DNA of 64,000 bases, taken from positions 3,337,501 to 3,401,500 of the forward strand of contig NZ_CP082966.1 in the NCBI RefSeq assembly GCF_019968605.1, given 5' to 3'. Each line of letters opens with the position of its first letter. Position 1 is the first letter of the stretch. The position numbers were made by a program, and so were the translations under genes. This DNA is from Polaribacter litorisediminis. Lineage in GTDB: Bacteria; Bacteroidota; Bacteroidia; Flavobacteriales; Flavobacteriaceae. The notes beneath the pieces are model-generated. The model worked only from the letters and a program-made list of their open reading frames with translations, was not told where the DNA came from and did not search any database. Of the stretch, positions 36,366 through 45,603 are shown one piece after another.

Positions 36366-38045
36366 ATGAGCTTAAATAAATTTACATCAGATATAATTCA
36401 AGATTCATTGATCTCAATTGGTGAGGCGATGTTTGAAACCATCCAACGAACCAGTATGAGTCCGATTATTTACGAAGCATTAGATTATGCAGTTGGCATT
36501 ACAGACGGAGAAGGAAGATTGTTGGCACAAGGAAACGGAGTCATTACTTTTTTAGCTGCAATGAGTCTTGTGGTAGAAGAAACAATAGAGCGTTTTAATG
36601 ATGACAATCCTATAAAAGAAGGTGACGTTATCATTGCAAATACACCTTATGTAGGTGGTGGTACGCATTTATCAGACATTGCCATTATTACCCCTATTTT
36701 TTATAAAGGAGAACGTGTAGCTTTTACAGTAAATAAAGCACATTGGACAGATATTGGTGGGACCAACCCAGGTTCTGTATCTACCGTTTCTACAGAAATT
36801 TATCAAGAAGGAATGCATTTTCCTTTCATCAAAATTAAGGATGAAGGCAAACTAAATACTGCTATTATCCAAATGATTGAAGCCAATGTACGTTTACCAA
36901 AAAGTACCTTAGGCGATTTGTATTCGGGTATTGCGGCTAATGATGTTGGTGCAGAACGCATTCTGAAACTTATAGATAAATATGGTTTAGAAGCTTACAA
37001 ACAAGCGGCTAAAGAATTTATGGAATACGGCGAGCGCATCAGTTTAAAAGAATTACAAAAAATTCCGAGTGGTGTCTATGAAAACACAGGATATATAGAA
37101 AATGATGGCTTTGGAAATGGTCCGTTTCCAATAAAATTAAAAATAACCATCTCTGATGAACATATGATCTGCGATTTTACCGGGTCTCACGAGCAATTAA
37201 AAGGTCCCTTAAATTTATCTAGAACAGGATTGGAAACTGCAGTAAGAGCCGCCTTCAAATCGATTACTACACCAACACTACCAGCTAACAATGGGTCTTT
37301 TAAACATGTAAAATTAATATGTCCAGAAAAAACAGTCGTAAGTGCTGAATCACCAGCGCCTACATCCGTATATTATGAGGTGTTTTTGGCAGCTATCGAT
37401 TTATTATTAAAAACATTGGGACCTATTGTTCCAGAAAAATTGCCTGCAGGGCATTTTAGATCGGTGTGTGTAACCTATATTTCGGGTATTCACCCAGTAA
37501 CCAACGAATTTTATGTGCAAGCAGAACCACTTTCTGGTGGTTGGGGCGCTTGCGCCTATCATGATGGAAACCGTGGACAATTTTCGTATGCCCATGGCGA
37601 ATCGTACAATATTCCTGCAGAAACCAGAGAACGTAAATATGGTGTTGTTGTAGAAGAATACGCTTTTCATAATGAAGGTGGTGGATACGGTGAATTTCAA
37701 GGTGGAAATGGACAATATTTAACATTTGAAATTCTCTCTGACGAAGCATTTTTAACAGGAGCATTTTTAGGATATTCTATTCCAACTTGGGGATTAAAAG
37801 AAGGTAAAGAAGGAAGTTACAATTATTTTACCGTAATAAGAACCGATGGCACGGAGGAGGAATATAACATTGTAACCAATGTGAAACTAAATAAAGGCGA
37901 TAAGGTAAAGTTAGTTACAGCAACTGGTGGCGGTTATGGAAATCCGAAAGATAGACCTTTAGCTAAAATTCAAAATGATATAAAAAACGGTTTTATTACC
38001 AAAGAACAAGCATTGGAGCATTATCCTGCAATGATTGAAGCTTAA
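36366..38045 (+). CDS. hyuB: Hydantoinase/oxoprolinase B-type subunit
   Basis: A 559-residue partner of HyuA. The Hydantoinase_B landmarks are present: the opening IGEAMFETIQRTSMSPII, GDVIIANTPYVGGGTHLSDIA, and the glycine-rich ETRERKYGVVVEEY...EGGGYGEFQGGNGQ region near residue 440, and TATGGGYGNP at the C-terminus. It supplies most of the active site in characterised homologues. A small cupin gene follows after 13 bp. Confidence 0.93.
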   Translation: MSLNKFTSDIIQDSLISIGEAMFETIQRTSMSPIIYEALDYAVGITDGEGRLLAQGNGVITFLAAMSLVVEETIERFNDDNPIKEGDVIIANTPYVGGGTHLSDIAIITPIFYKGERVAFTVNKAHWTDIGGTNPGSVSTVSTEIYQEGMHFPFIKIKDEGKLNTAIIQMIEANVRLPKSTLGDLYSGIAANDVGAERILKLIDKYGLEAYKQAAKEFMEYGERISLKELQKIPSGVYENTGYIENDGFGNGPFPIKLKITISDEHMICDFTGSHEQLKGPLNLSRTGLETAVRAAFKSITTPTLPANNGSFKHVKLICPEKTVVSAESPAPTSVYYEVFLAAIDLLLKTLGPIVPEKLPAGHFRSVCVTYISGIHPVTNEFYVQAEPLSGGWGACAYHDGNRGQFSYAHGESYNIPAETRERKYGVVVEEYAFHNEGGGYGEFQGGNGQYLTFEILSDEAFLTGAFLGYSIPTWGLKEGKEGSYNYFTVIRTDGTEEEYNIVTNVKLNKGDKVKLVTATGGGYGNPKDRPLAKIQNDIKNGFITKEQALEHYPAMIEA

Positions 38046-38058
38046 TTCAAAAAAAAAT

Positions 38059-38367
38059 ATGGAAGTATTACCGTTGACGTATCCCAAAAAAGATTATCTA
38101 AAATACATCATTAAAAAACAAGAAGAAGGTGTAGCTGTAGATTGTGGTTCGGTTGTTTTAAAAAAAGGACAAGTACTTCCGTTTAAAACTCTTGAATCTC
38201 ATGAAATCACCTATTTAGTTGCTGGTAAATTAAAAGTTTTTACCAAAGATGGGAATGAAAAAATAATGATTCAAGGCGATTTAATCTATTTGAATAAAGA
38301 CGAAATCCGAAAAACAGAAACCTTAGAGGATAGTAAAATTCTGTTCTTCTTGTTTAAAAAAGTATAA
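38059..38367 (+). CDS. Small cupin-domain protein
   Basis: A 102-residue single-domain cupin from ATG 38059 (MEVLPLTYPKKDYLK). An in-frame ATG at 38035 would overlap hyuB and add a Lys/Asn-rich octapeptide of no evident use. Strand pattern and LESHEITYLVAGKLKVFTKDG match the cupin fold, with few metal-ligand histidines, so it may be a binding or accessory protein. It sits between hyuB and the permease with short gaps (13 and 27 bp), and so belongs to the operon. Confidence 0.8.
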   Translation: MEVLPLTYPKKDYLKYIIKKQEEGVAVDCGSVVLKKGQVLPFKTLESHEITYLVAGKLKVFTKDGNEKIMIQGDLIYLNKDEIRKTETLEDSKILFFLFKKV

Positions 38368-38394
38368 ATGACCTCATAAATAAACGCATTTAAA

Positions 38395-39693
38395 ATGGAA
38401 GATTCACCAACCAATTCAAAACAAACTTCTGATTGCAATTCAGATGTTATACCATTAAATCAAAGACAACCTTGGCATGTGCCCGCTTTTATTTTTGGGG
38501 GATTAGAATTTTGTATTCCTGTATTACTAATAGGTGGTATATTAATAGGTAATTTTAGTCTGTTAGAAATTGTAGGTATTTTAATGATTGCCCTTGTTTT
38601 CTTTCAATGGATCGGTAATGCAATACAGGGCTATATTGGTGCTAAAACCGGTTTAACATCATCGGCTTTAGCGGCTTTGAGTTTTGGAAAAGAACAGTCT
38701 AGAATTATTGTAGGGATTGTTATTTTAGCTTTAACCTTAGGTTGGTGGGCCATACAAACTTCTGTTGCCGCCGATGCTTTTAGTGCTTTGGTCGGTATTA
38801 ATAAAAACGACGATACCTTCTTGTATGTTTTAAGTACAGCGCTTATTGGTATCCTTTTTGCCATTCCGTCAATATTAGGGTATGGATCTATAAAATGGGT
38901 AGATTATGTCGCTATTCCCGCAGGATTACTCCTAGTTACAGTGGCGCTATATTTATCGATAAATAATATGGGTTGGGAGACCATGGCTGCTTGGAATCCA
39001 GAAGGTAGCATGTCTTTTGTTGAGGCAATTAATTTAGTAATAAGCATTAATGTTGCTCAATGGTTAATTGCACCAGATTATACAAGATTTGCAAAACCTA
39101 CTTGGAGAGACAATATTTTAATTCCTTTAGGGATTATCATTGTTGGTTTTCCCTTATTTATAGTCGGTGGTATTATGTCTATGGGTACAGGGAATTCAGA
39201 TATTGTTCAGGTGATGCAAGAGTTAGGTTTTCCTGCCTGGGGCTTTGTTGTGCTTTGGGTGGCTACTTGGACAAGTCAATTGGTTAGTAACTACACTGGT
39301 GGTTTAGTATTGTGCAATATGTTTAATTTACATAGTGATAAAAGCAGAAAAATAATGACGCTCCTATTTGCTTTAGCAGGTATTATTTTGGCTTTATTAG
39401 GTATAATGGATCAGTTTGTAAACTTTTTATACGCCATTGCACTTATTGTTCCTGTAATAGCAGGAGTTATAATGGCTCATTTCTTTTTTGTTGATAAAAC
39501 TGAAGTAACCACAAATCAATCCTGGAATTGGTTAGCCACTGCAAGTATTTTAGTAGGGCTTATAGTAGGTTATATAACACAATACCCATTTCCTATAGGC
39601 TTTCCAGCAGTTCAGTCTTTAGCTATATCTGGCATTTTATATGCCCTTTTAACGAACATAAAGAAAACAAAATTAATTGAAAAAAATATTTGA
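38395..39693 (+). CDS. NCS1-family permease (cytosine/purine/hydantoin type)
   Basis: A 432-residue inner-membrane transporter with about 12 helices and the family opening LNQRQPWHVPAFIFGGLEFCIPV. The central AINLVISINVAQWLIAPDYTRF resembles the NCS1 motif around the substrate site. NCS1 members carry cytosine, purines, allantoin, and hydantoins (Mhp1), so placement behind hyuAB supports a hydantoin-like or cyclic-amide substrate. The last 17 bp overlap the start of the proline dehydrogenase gene. Confidence 0.9.
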   Translation: MEDSPTNSKQTSDCNSDVIPLNQRQPWHVPAFIFGGLEFCIPVLLIGGILIGNFSLLEIVGILMIALVFFQWIGNAIQGYIGAKTGLTSSALAALSFGKEQSRIIVGIVILALTLGWWAIQTSVAADAFSALVGINKNDDTFLYVLSTALIGILFAIPSILGYGSIKWVDYVAIPAGLLLVTVALYLSINNMGWETMAAWNPEGSMSFVEAINLVISINVAQWLIAPDYTRFAKPTWRDNILIPLGIIIVGFPLFIVGGIMSMGTGNSDIVQVMQELGFPAWGFVVLWVATWTSQLVSNYTGGLVLCNMFNLHSDKSRKIMTLLFALAGIILALLGIMDQFVNFLYAIALIVPVIAGVIMAHFFFVDKTEVTTNQSWNWLATASILVGLIVGYITQYPFPIGFPAVQSLAISGILYALLTNIKKTKLIEKNI

Positions 39694-40861
39694 CAACACC
39701 GAAATTGCGCTGGCACTAAAATCTGATTCAGAATTAAACAGAGCCTTATTTTTATTTGAAATGATAAAAAAAGCGCCATTAGTTAAAATCGGAGCAGCAG
39801 TTACAAATTTTGCTTTAAAGGCAAAATTACCCGTAAAACAATTAATTCGAGCTACCGTTTTCGATCATTTTTGTGGTGGAATCAACCAGGAAGATTGCCG
39901 TGTAGTTATCAAAAAGATGCACACTAAAAATGTACATACTGTTTTAGATTATTCGGTAGAAGGAAAAGAAGAAGAAGCCCAATTCGATTATGCGCTTCAA
40001 AAAATATTAGAAACATTAGAGTTTGCAAAAGAAGATGCCTCAATACCGTTTATTGTATTTAAACCAACAGGTTTTGGTCGTTTTAAAATTTACCAAAAAC
40101 TTACAGAAGGAACTACTTTAAATGCTGCTGAAAATAAAGAATGGAACGCGATTAAGGAACGTTTTCATAAAATTTGTAGCAAAGCGTTTGAATATAGTAT
40201 TCCTATTCTTATTGATGCAGAAGAAAGTTGGATGCAAAATTCTGCAGATGCGCTCATTGAAGAAATGATGGAGAAATACAACAAAAAGGATGTTATTATT
40301 TTTAATACACTGCAAGCCTATCGTTGGGACAGATTAGATTATTTAAAAGGTTTACATGAGCGCGCAAAAGGCAAAGGTTTTAAAATTGGAATGAAATTGG
40401 TAAGAGGTGCGTACATGGAAAAAGAAAGAGATAGAGCTTTAAAACACAATTATAAAGATCCAATTTGCGTAGACAAAAATACTACCGATAATTTATACAA
40501 TGAGGTCTTAAACTACATGGTAAATAATTTGAATGATATGGTAATTTTTGCAGGAACACATAATGAAGAAAGTTCTTATCTACTCATGAAAATGATGAAG
40601 AAAAATAACCTTTCTGAAAATGACAAAAGAATTTGGTTCGGGCAATTATATGGCATGAGTGATAATATTAGCTATAACTTATCTGCACTAGGATACAATG
40701 TCGCAAAATATCTTCCGTTTGGACCTGTAAAAGATGTAATGCCTTATTTAATAAGACGCGCTGAAGAAAATACTTCTGTAGCCGGACAAACTTCAAGAGA
40801 ACTATGCATCATCAAAAAAGAGAGAGCTCGAAGAAAAATAGAAAATCAAAAAAAGCATTAA
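39677..40861 (+). CDS. Proline dehydrogenase
   Basis: A 394-residue FAD enzyme oxidising proline to pyrroline-5-carboxylate. TIM-barrel landmarks: ATVFDHFCGG, IVFKPTGFGR, IDAEESWMQ, LQAYRWDRL, GMKLVRGAYMEKE with the substrate-contacting Arg, and the C-terminal GQLYGMSDNIS plus YLPFGPVKDVMPYLIRRAEEN. It begins at TTG 39677, 17 bp inside the permease gene; no ATG exists near the conserved N-terminus, so the TTG start and translational coupling are well supported. It is monofunctional: no P5C dehydrogenase domain. Its link to the hydantoinase genes may be metabolic (both routes can end at glutamate). Confidence 0.92.
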   Translation: MKKIFDNTEIALALKSDSELNRALFLFEMIKKAPLVKIGAAVTNFALKAKLPVKQLIRATVFDHFCGGINQEDCRVVIKKMHTKNVHTVLDYSVEGKEEEAQFDYALQKILETLEFAKEDASIPFIVFKPTGFGRFKIYQKLTEGTTLNAAENKEWNAIKERFHKICSKAFEYSIPILIDAEESWMQNSADALIEEMMEKYNKKDVIIFNTLQAYRWDRLDYLKGLHERAKGKGFKIGMKLVRGAYMEKERDRALKHNYKDPICVDKNTTDNLYNEVLNYMVNNLNDMVIFAGTHNEESSYLLMKMMKKNNLSENDKRIWFGQLYGMSDNISYNLSALGYNVAKYLPFGPVKDVMPYLIRRAEENTSVAGQTSRELCIIKKERARRKIENQKKH

Positions 40862-40865
40862 GTTA

Positions 40866-43499
40866 TTACCGCGCAAAACGATACGTAAATTTTACAAGGA
40901 ACGTATCATTTGCTGGCGCTCTAAAAACTTGGTCAGAAACACTATCAACTAAATCATCACTCACTTCTGCACTACCAGAAGAACCTCGTGCCCAAACTAA
41001 AAATAATTCTGAACCTGGAATGTATTCCCATCTTGCTACTAAATTTGTTTGTAATTGTACAAATGAAAAATCTGGATTAGAAAAACTATAATCTGTGATT
41101 CCATTTGTATTTTCATCAATCGTATAAACGTCATTTTCAAAACTTATTTGTTGCTCGTTATAAACAGATATTCGATCATTTATACTTTCACCTAAAGGAT
41201 TTAAAACATAATTTAAATCTGTATATTGACCTTTACTAATAAACGGCTGACCGTAAAACTGCAAAGAAATATCTGGTGTAAAACTATAATTTAAGCGCAA
41301 TGTGGTCGTTAAAGTTTGATTTTTAATTCTTCCTAAAATATATCTCGTATCGTTATTAACTTCTATTCCAGAGGATTCTGTAACATATTGTGTTCTATCA
41401 AAGAGGTTTGCATACTCAATATTAAAAGACATGCTAAAAGCATCTGTTGGTTGATAATTAGTTCGAATTACAAAACGATCTCTACCTACAACATTTTCAG
41501 AACTACGTCTGTTTGTATATCCTAATGTAAAACTAAATAGTTTGCTATTATCAGAATTCAGAAAAAAGTACAAAAAAGAAGTATCTGGCATCCTCCATCT
41601 AGGACCGCCCCTTAAAAAGAAATTATCGTAAGAATTTATACTTAAACCAAAACCAGAATTTGTAGACCAATTGTTAATGTAGCTAATTCGACCTTGCGCC
41701 TCGAACTGCATTCCATTTAAATTTCCTCCAAAATCGTAGTCACTACTTTGTTCTAAACTAAGATTTATATTTCTGTAAATATCTGTGGGAACCTGCCACA
41801 AATACCTCAAGTTTCCAAACTGAATAATCTCATCGGTTCTTCTTAAAAAACCAACATCATTTAATTCTAATTCTGGAGAACGCCAAATTACCCCACCATT
41901 ATAGCGCCAATTTCCTCCACCATTTTTACCGATCTCTACTCTTCCTCCTGTCCCTGTTAAAGACGTTTTATTTTCATCAACAGAAACATGTGTGGCATCG
42001 GTTCTTTGAAAATTATGTCGTAAAGTTTGCTGAGTTGCTGTGATTGCCTCGGTACTTCCTAAAACATGACTAAAAATAGTATTTCCCTCTATATAATATT
42101 CTCGATCTTTCCAATTGTGCTGAAAATCTGCTCCGGCAGTATATCCAGCTGTGCGCATTTCATTAAAGTTGCCATTTAAATTTCTATTGGTTGCTGTAAA
42201 AATTCCGCCAATAAATGAATTTCGATCATTAAAATCTTTTTGAGCTCTGGCCACAAAATAATTGGTCATAGGCTCTACAATTTCCTCTCTTTCCGTTCCG
42301 TCAGTTTGTCTAATCGTAGCATATTCATTAGCAGTAACACTTTCTAAAACACCAATAGACCAACCATTTCTAGTTTTACCAGAAAATTTTGCAGCTCCTA
42401 AAATTGTTGAATTTTGAGGAACATCTGCAAATTCACCAGGATTTAAAGTGGCATATCTATGCGGATTTCGCCCAATTCTTCTGCTATAAAAAAGATTGTC
42501 CCGACCGTTTGCAAATTCAAAATCAAAAATATTAAAATTCTCTACAAAAAATGGTCGTTGTTCTCTAAAGAAAATCTGAAATCCGTCTAAAGCAATTGCT
42601 CCTGGATCTGCTTCTACTTGACCAAAATCTGGATTGATGGTTAAATCTAACGTTAAATCATTGGTAATTCCGATTTTTGCATCTAAACCAGCGTTTAAAG
42701 AAAAATCACTTCCTGTTTTAAAAGGGTTGCCAATTTCTTTAGGATATATATCTTGTTGTAAAACTGTAAAAGGCTGAATTTCTAATTGCTTTTGCGGAAC
42801 TAAATTTTTCAATCCGTGTAACTCTCCTGCTTCACTTATAAAGCCAGTTTGCGTGTTTGGAATTCTTTGCCAAAGAGAACGTTCTTGAAATCTAAAAATA
42901 GTTCTATTCACGTTAAATCCCCAGATTTGCTCTTCTGCTTTTCCGAATCTTAACTGACTAAAAGGTATTTTCATTTCTGCTGTCCAACCTTTATCATCTA
43001 CCTTTGCATTGGTGTACCAAATAGGGTTGTAACTATCATCCCAATTACTTCCATTTTGAGAAGCCAACTCCTCTCCTTTTACACCTGCGGCGGTTGTGGT
43101 AAAAACAAACGCAGTTCTTTGATCATGATAACTATCTATGATCACATTTACACGATCTCCTTGAAAACCATCTCTTCTACTTAAACGCTGTTGAATTAAT
43201 TCTGGTTCCGCATCAAAAGCTCTTATGGCGATATACAAATATTTTGCATCATACATCACTTTAAACTTCGTTTGATATGCAGGCGGGGTTCCTTCATCAG
43301 GATCTTTTTCAGTAAAATCTGACGACCATTCTACCGCATTCCAAGCATCATCCAAAATAGCACCATCTATAACCGGAACTTTTATCAATCTTTTTGTTGT
43401 ATAAATTCTTTTTGGAATTATGTTTTCTGGCATTTCTTGTGCACCTACATTTGCACCTAAAAAGATAAAAAAGATTAAGAAAGTAAAGAGGAATTTCAT
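40866..43499 (-). CDS. DUF5916 protein with CBM9-like domain
   Basis: An 877-residue exported protein (signal peptide 1-20). An N-terminal CBM9-like domain (about 35-220) carries VIDGAILDDAWNAVEW and YDAKYLYIAIRAFD. The rest is the DUF5916 region, a series of amphipathic strands ending LVKFTYRFAR, consistent with an outer-membrane barrel. Function unknown; such proteins are frequent in Flavobacteriia. It converges with proline dehydrogenase with a 4-bp gap and no visible terminator. Confidence 0.88.
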   Translation of the reverse strand: MKFLFTFLIFFIFLGANVGAQEMPENIIPKRIYTTKRLIKVPVIDGAILDDAWNAVEWSSDFTEKDPDEGTPPAYQTKFKVMYDAKYLYIAIRAFDAEPELIQQRLSRRDGFQGDRVNVIIDSYHDQRTAFVFTTTAAGVKGEELASQNGSNWDDSYNPIWYTNAKVDDKGWTAEMKIPFSQLRFGKAEEQIWGFNVNRTIFRFQERSLWQRIPNTQTGFISEAGELHGLKNLVPQKQLEIQPFTVLQQDIYPKEIGNPFKTGSDFSLNAGLDAKIGITNDLTLDLTINPDFGQVEADPGAIALDGFQIFFREQRPFFVENFNIFDFEFANGRDNLFYSRRIGRNPHRYATLNPGEFADVPQNSTILGAAKFSGKTRNGWSIGVLESVTANEYATIRQTDGTEREEIVEPMTNYFVARAQKDFNDRNSFIGGIFTATNRNLNGNFNEMRTAGYTAGADFQHNWKDREYYIEGNTIFSHVLGSTEAITATQQTLRHNFQRTDATHVSVDENKTSLTGTGGRVEIGKNGGGNWRYNGGVIWRSPELELNDVGFLRRTDEIIQFGNLRYLWQVPTDIYRNINLSLEQSSDYDFGGNLNGMQFEAQGRISYINNWSTNSGFGLSINSYDNFFLRGGPRWRMPDTSFLYFFLNSDNSKLFSFTLGYTNRRSSENVVGRDRFVIRTNYQPTDAFSMSFNIEYANLFDRTQYVTESSGIEVNNDTRYILGRIKNQTLTTTLRLNYSFTPDISLQFYGQPFISKGQYTDLNYVLNPLGESINDRISVYNEQQISFENDVYTIDENTNGITDYSFSNPDFSFVQLQTNLVARWEYIPGSELFLVWARGSSGSAEVSDDLVDSVSDQVFRAPANDTFLVKFTYRFAR

Positions 43500-43651
43500 T
43501 TATTTTGATCAATTATAATGACTTCAAAAATATGCAAAAAAAGATACTCGAATTAGACTACAAAAATAGGTTTCTATTTTCTTAAGTTTATGTTAATTAT
43601 GAATTCAATATTTTATGAAATTAATAAATAAAGAAATATTGTAAAAGCCTA

Positions 43652-43682
43652 TTTGTCAATTAAATAAATATTACTACATTTG
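43652..43682 (+). promoter_or_regulatory. Promoter of the rplM-rpsI operon
   Basis: TTTG (43652-43655), N19, TACATTTG (43675-43682): a perfect match to the Bacteroidota consensus TTTG-N19-TANNTTTG. The predicted start gives a leader of about 50 nt before rplM. Confidence 0.85.
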
Positions 43683-43739
43683 CACTCCTTTTTTAAGGAA
43701 AACATATTTTATTCATAAACAAAAACTAATAGTGTAATT

Positions 43740-44195
43740 ATGAACACATTAAGTTACAAAACAGTATCAGCAAACAGCGCTACCGTTAACAAGGAGTGGG
43801 TTTTAGTTGATGCGGACGGGCAAACGTTGGGTCGTCTAGCTTCTAAAATAGCAAAGCTAATTAGAGGTAAATACAAACCAAATTTTACTCCTCACGTAGA
43901 TTGTGGAGATAACGTGGTTATCATCAACGCAGAAAAAATTGTTTTAACGGGTAACAAATGGAGAGACAAATCTTACATTCGTCACACAGGGTACCCAGGA
44001 GGACAAAGATCGCTAACGGCAACAGAAATGTTTGAGAAAGATCCTACAAGATTAATCGAAAAAGCAGTAAAAGGAATGTTACCTAAAAATATTTTAGGTT
44101 CAGCACTTTACAGAAACTTGTATGTTTATGCAGGTACAGAGCACAAACACGCAGGTCAAGCACCTAAAGCTATTAACCTTAACGATCTTAAATAA
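43740..44195 (+). CDS. rplM: 50S ribosomal protein L13
   Basis: A 151-residue L13: WVLVDADGQTLGRLASKIA, then NVVIINAEKIVLTGNKW and the late MLPKNILGSALYRNLYVYAG. Length is as usual for the phylum. Its TAA overlaps the rpsI ATG by one base (TAATG), the standard L13-S9 coupling. A near-perfect promoter lies 58 bp upstream. Confidence 0.98.
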   Translation: MNTLSYKTVSANSATVNKEWVLVDADGQTLGRLASKIAKLIRGKYKPNFTPHVDCGDNVVIINAEKIVLTGNKWRDKSYIRHTGYPGGQRSLTATEMFEKDPTRLIEKAVKGMLPKNILGSALYRNLYVYAGTEHKHAGQAPKAINLNDLK

Positions 44196-44581
44196 TGGAT
44201 ATAGTACACAAAATCGGTAGAAGAAAAACAGCTGTTGCTCGTATCTATCTTTCGGAAGGAACAGGAAACATAACAGTAAATAAAAAAGACTACAAAAGCT
44301 ATTTTACTACTGGAACTTTACAATATAAAGTGCAACAACCTTTAATGTTAACAGAAAACTTAGAGTCTTACGATATCAAAGTAAATGTTTACGGTGGTGG
44401 AATTACAGGTCAGGCAGAGGCTATTCGTTTAGCAATTACCAGAGCTTTAGTTTTTATTGATGCAGATCATAGAGCTGTATTAAAACCAGAAGGATTGTTA
44501 ACACGTGATCCAAGAATGGTAGAACGTAAAAAATTCGGTCAGAAAAAAGCACGTAAAAAATTCCAATTCTCGAAACGTTAA
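44195..44581 (+). CDS. rpsI: 30S ribosomal protein S9
   Basis: A 128-residue S9 with the signature GGGITGQAEAIRLAITRALV and the basic C-terminal tail ending KKFQFSKR, whose last Arg reaches the decoding site in known ribosomes. It is translationally coupled to rplM. A hairpin follows 9 bp after the stop, marking partial or full termination before rpsB. Confidence 0.98.
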   Translation: MDIVHKIGRRKTAVARIYLSEGTGNITVNKKDYKSYFTTGTLQYKVQQPLMLTENLESYDIKVNVYGGGITGQAEAIRLAITRALVFIDADHRAVLKPEGLLTRDPRMVERKKFGQKKARKKFQFSKR

Positions 44582-44590
44582 TACTGGATT

Positions 44591-44612
44591 TGTTTCAGTA
44601 TTTGCTGAAACA
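44591..44612 (+). terminator. Hairpin after rpsI
   Basis: TGTTTCAG (44591-44598) and CTGAAACA (44605-44612) form a perfect 8-bp stem with a 6-base loop, followed by a T-rich run. Probable terminator or attenuator between rpsI and rpsB. Confidence 0.65.
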
Positions 44613-44634
44613 TTTTCAATATTTATTTTTAGAG

Positions 44635-44714
44635 AACTGTTGTTATTACACAAATTTAATAGTAAACAGTTTAGCATCTAAATAGTTAAGACTCGAAAGA
44701 CTACCTAACTATTG
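44635..44714 (+). ncRNA. Candidate structured leader of rpsB
   Basis: Two stems occupy the gap before rpsB: AACTGTT/AACAGTT (44635-44641, 44666-44672) and AATAGTTA/TAACTATT (44682-44689, 44707-44714), the latter enclosing a loop with GACTCGAAAGACT. Ribosomal protein S2 is autoregulated through its leader in other bacteria. No sequence match to a known leader class was tested. Confidence 0.4.
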
Positions 44715-44747
44715 ATTTCAAAACAGAAAGTAAACACATTTTAAAAA

Positions 44748-45578
44748 ATGGCAAACATAAATATTCAAGAATTATTAGACAATGGTGTTCATTTTGGACA
44801 CTTGACTAGAAAATGGAACCCTAACATGGCTCCTTATATATATACAGAACGTAATGGTGTACACATCATCGATTTGTATAAAACTGCTGCTAAAATAGAA
44901 GAAACTTCAGAAGCTTTAAAAAAGATTGCAAACTCTGGACGTAAAATTTTATTTGTTGCTACTAAAAAGCAAGCAAAAGATATCGTTGCTGAAAAAGCTA
45001 AAGCTGTAAGCATGCCTTTCATTACAGAAAGATGGCCAGGTGGTATGTTAACAAACTTTGTGACGATTAGAAAAGCGGTTAAAAAAATGACCTCTATTGA
45101 TAGAATGAAGCAAGATGGTTCTTTTGATGCCTTGTCTAAAAGAGAAAAACTACAAATTAATCGTCAGAGAGAAAAATTAGAGAAGAATTTAGGTTCTATT
45201 TCTGATATGACTCGTTTACCAGGTGCTTTATTTATAGTAGATATCAAAAAAGAGCATATTGCCGTAGCAGAAGCTAGAAAATTAAACATTCCTATTTTTG
45301 CAATGGTAGATACCAACTCTGATCCTAGATTAGTAGAATATGTAATCCCTGCAAATGATGATGCTTCTAAGTCAATAGACAAAGTATTATCGTATGTAAC
45401 AAATGCAATTGCAGAAGGTTTAACGGATAGAAAAGCAGATAAAGATAAGGTAAAAGAAGCGAAAGCCCCTAAAAAGGAAACAGCTCCTAAAGTGGAGGCA
45501 ACGGTAGCAGCCGAAGCTCCTAAAGTAGAAGAAGCAAAAGCTAAATCTGCTGAAACATCTGCTGAAGAAACAAAATAA
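44748..45578 (+). CDS. rpsB: 30S ribosomal protein S2
   Basis: A 276-residue S2: DNGVHFGHLTRKWNPNM, GRKILFVATKKQAKDIV, ITERWPGGMLTNF and the MVDTNSDPRLVEYVIPANDDA motif. The last 40 residues are a Lys/Glu/Ala-rich tail not found in the enteric protein (about 240 aa) but common in Bacteroidota. tsf follows after 25 bp, the universal S2-EF-Ts order. Confidence 0.98.
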   Translation: MANINIQELLDNGVHFGHLTRKWNPNMAPYIYTERNGVHIIDLYKTAAKIEETSEALKKIANSGRKILFVATKKQAKDIVAEKAKAVSMPFITERWPGGMLTNFVTIRKAVKKMTSIDRMKQDGSFDALSKREKLQINRQREKLEKNLGSISDMTRLPGALFIVDIKKEHIAVAEARKLNIPIFAMVDTNSDPRLVEYVIPANDDASKSIDKVLSYVTNAIAEGLTDRKADKDKVKEAKAPKKETAPKVEATVAAEAPKVEEAKAKSAETSAEETK

Positions 45579-45603
45579 ATACAACTTAAAACATAAAAAT
45601 AAC

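Noticed and set aside
34303..38045. Acetone or acetophenone carboxylase instead of hydantoinase
   Set aside because: Those complexes need additional subunits such as the small gamma subunit; only the A/B pair and an unrelated cupin are present, so the hydantoinase/oxoprolinase reading is simpler.
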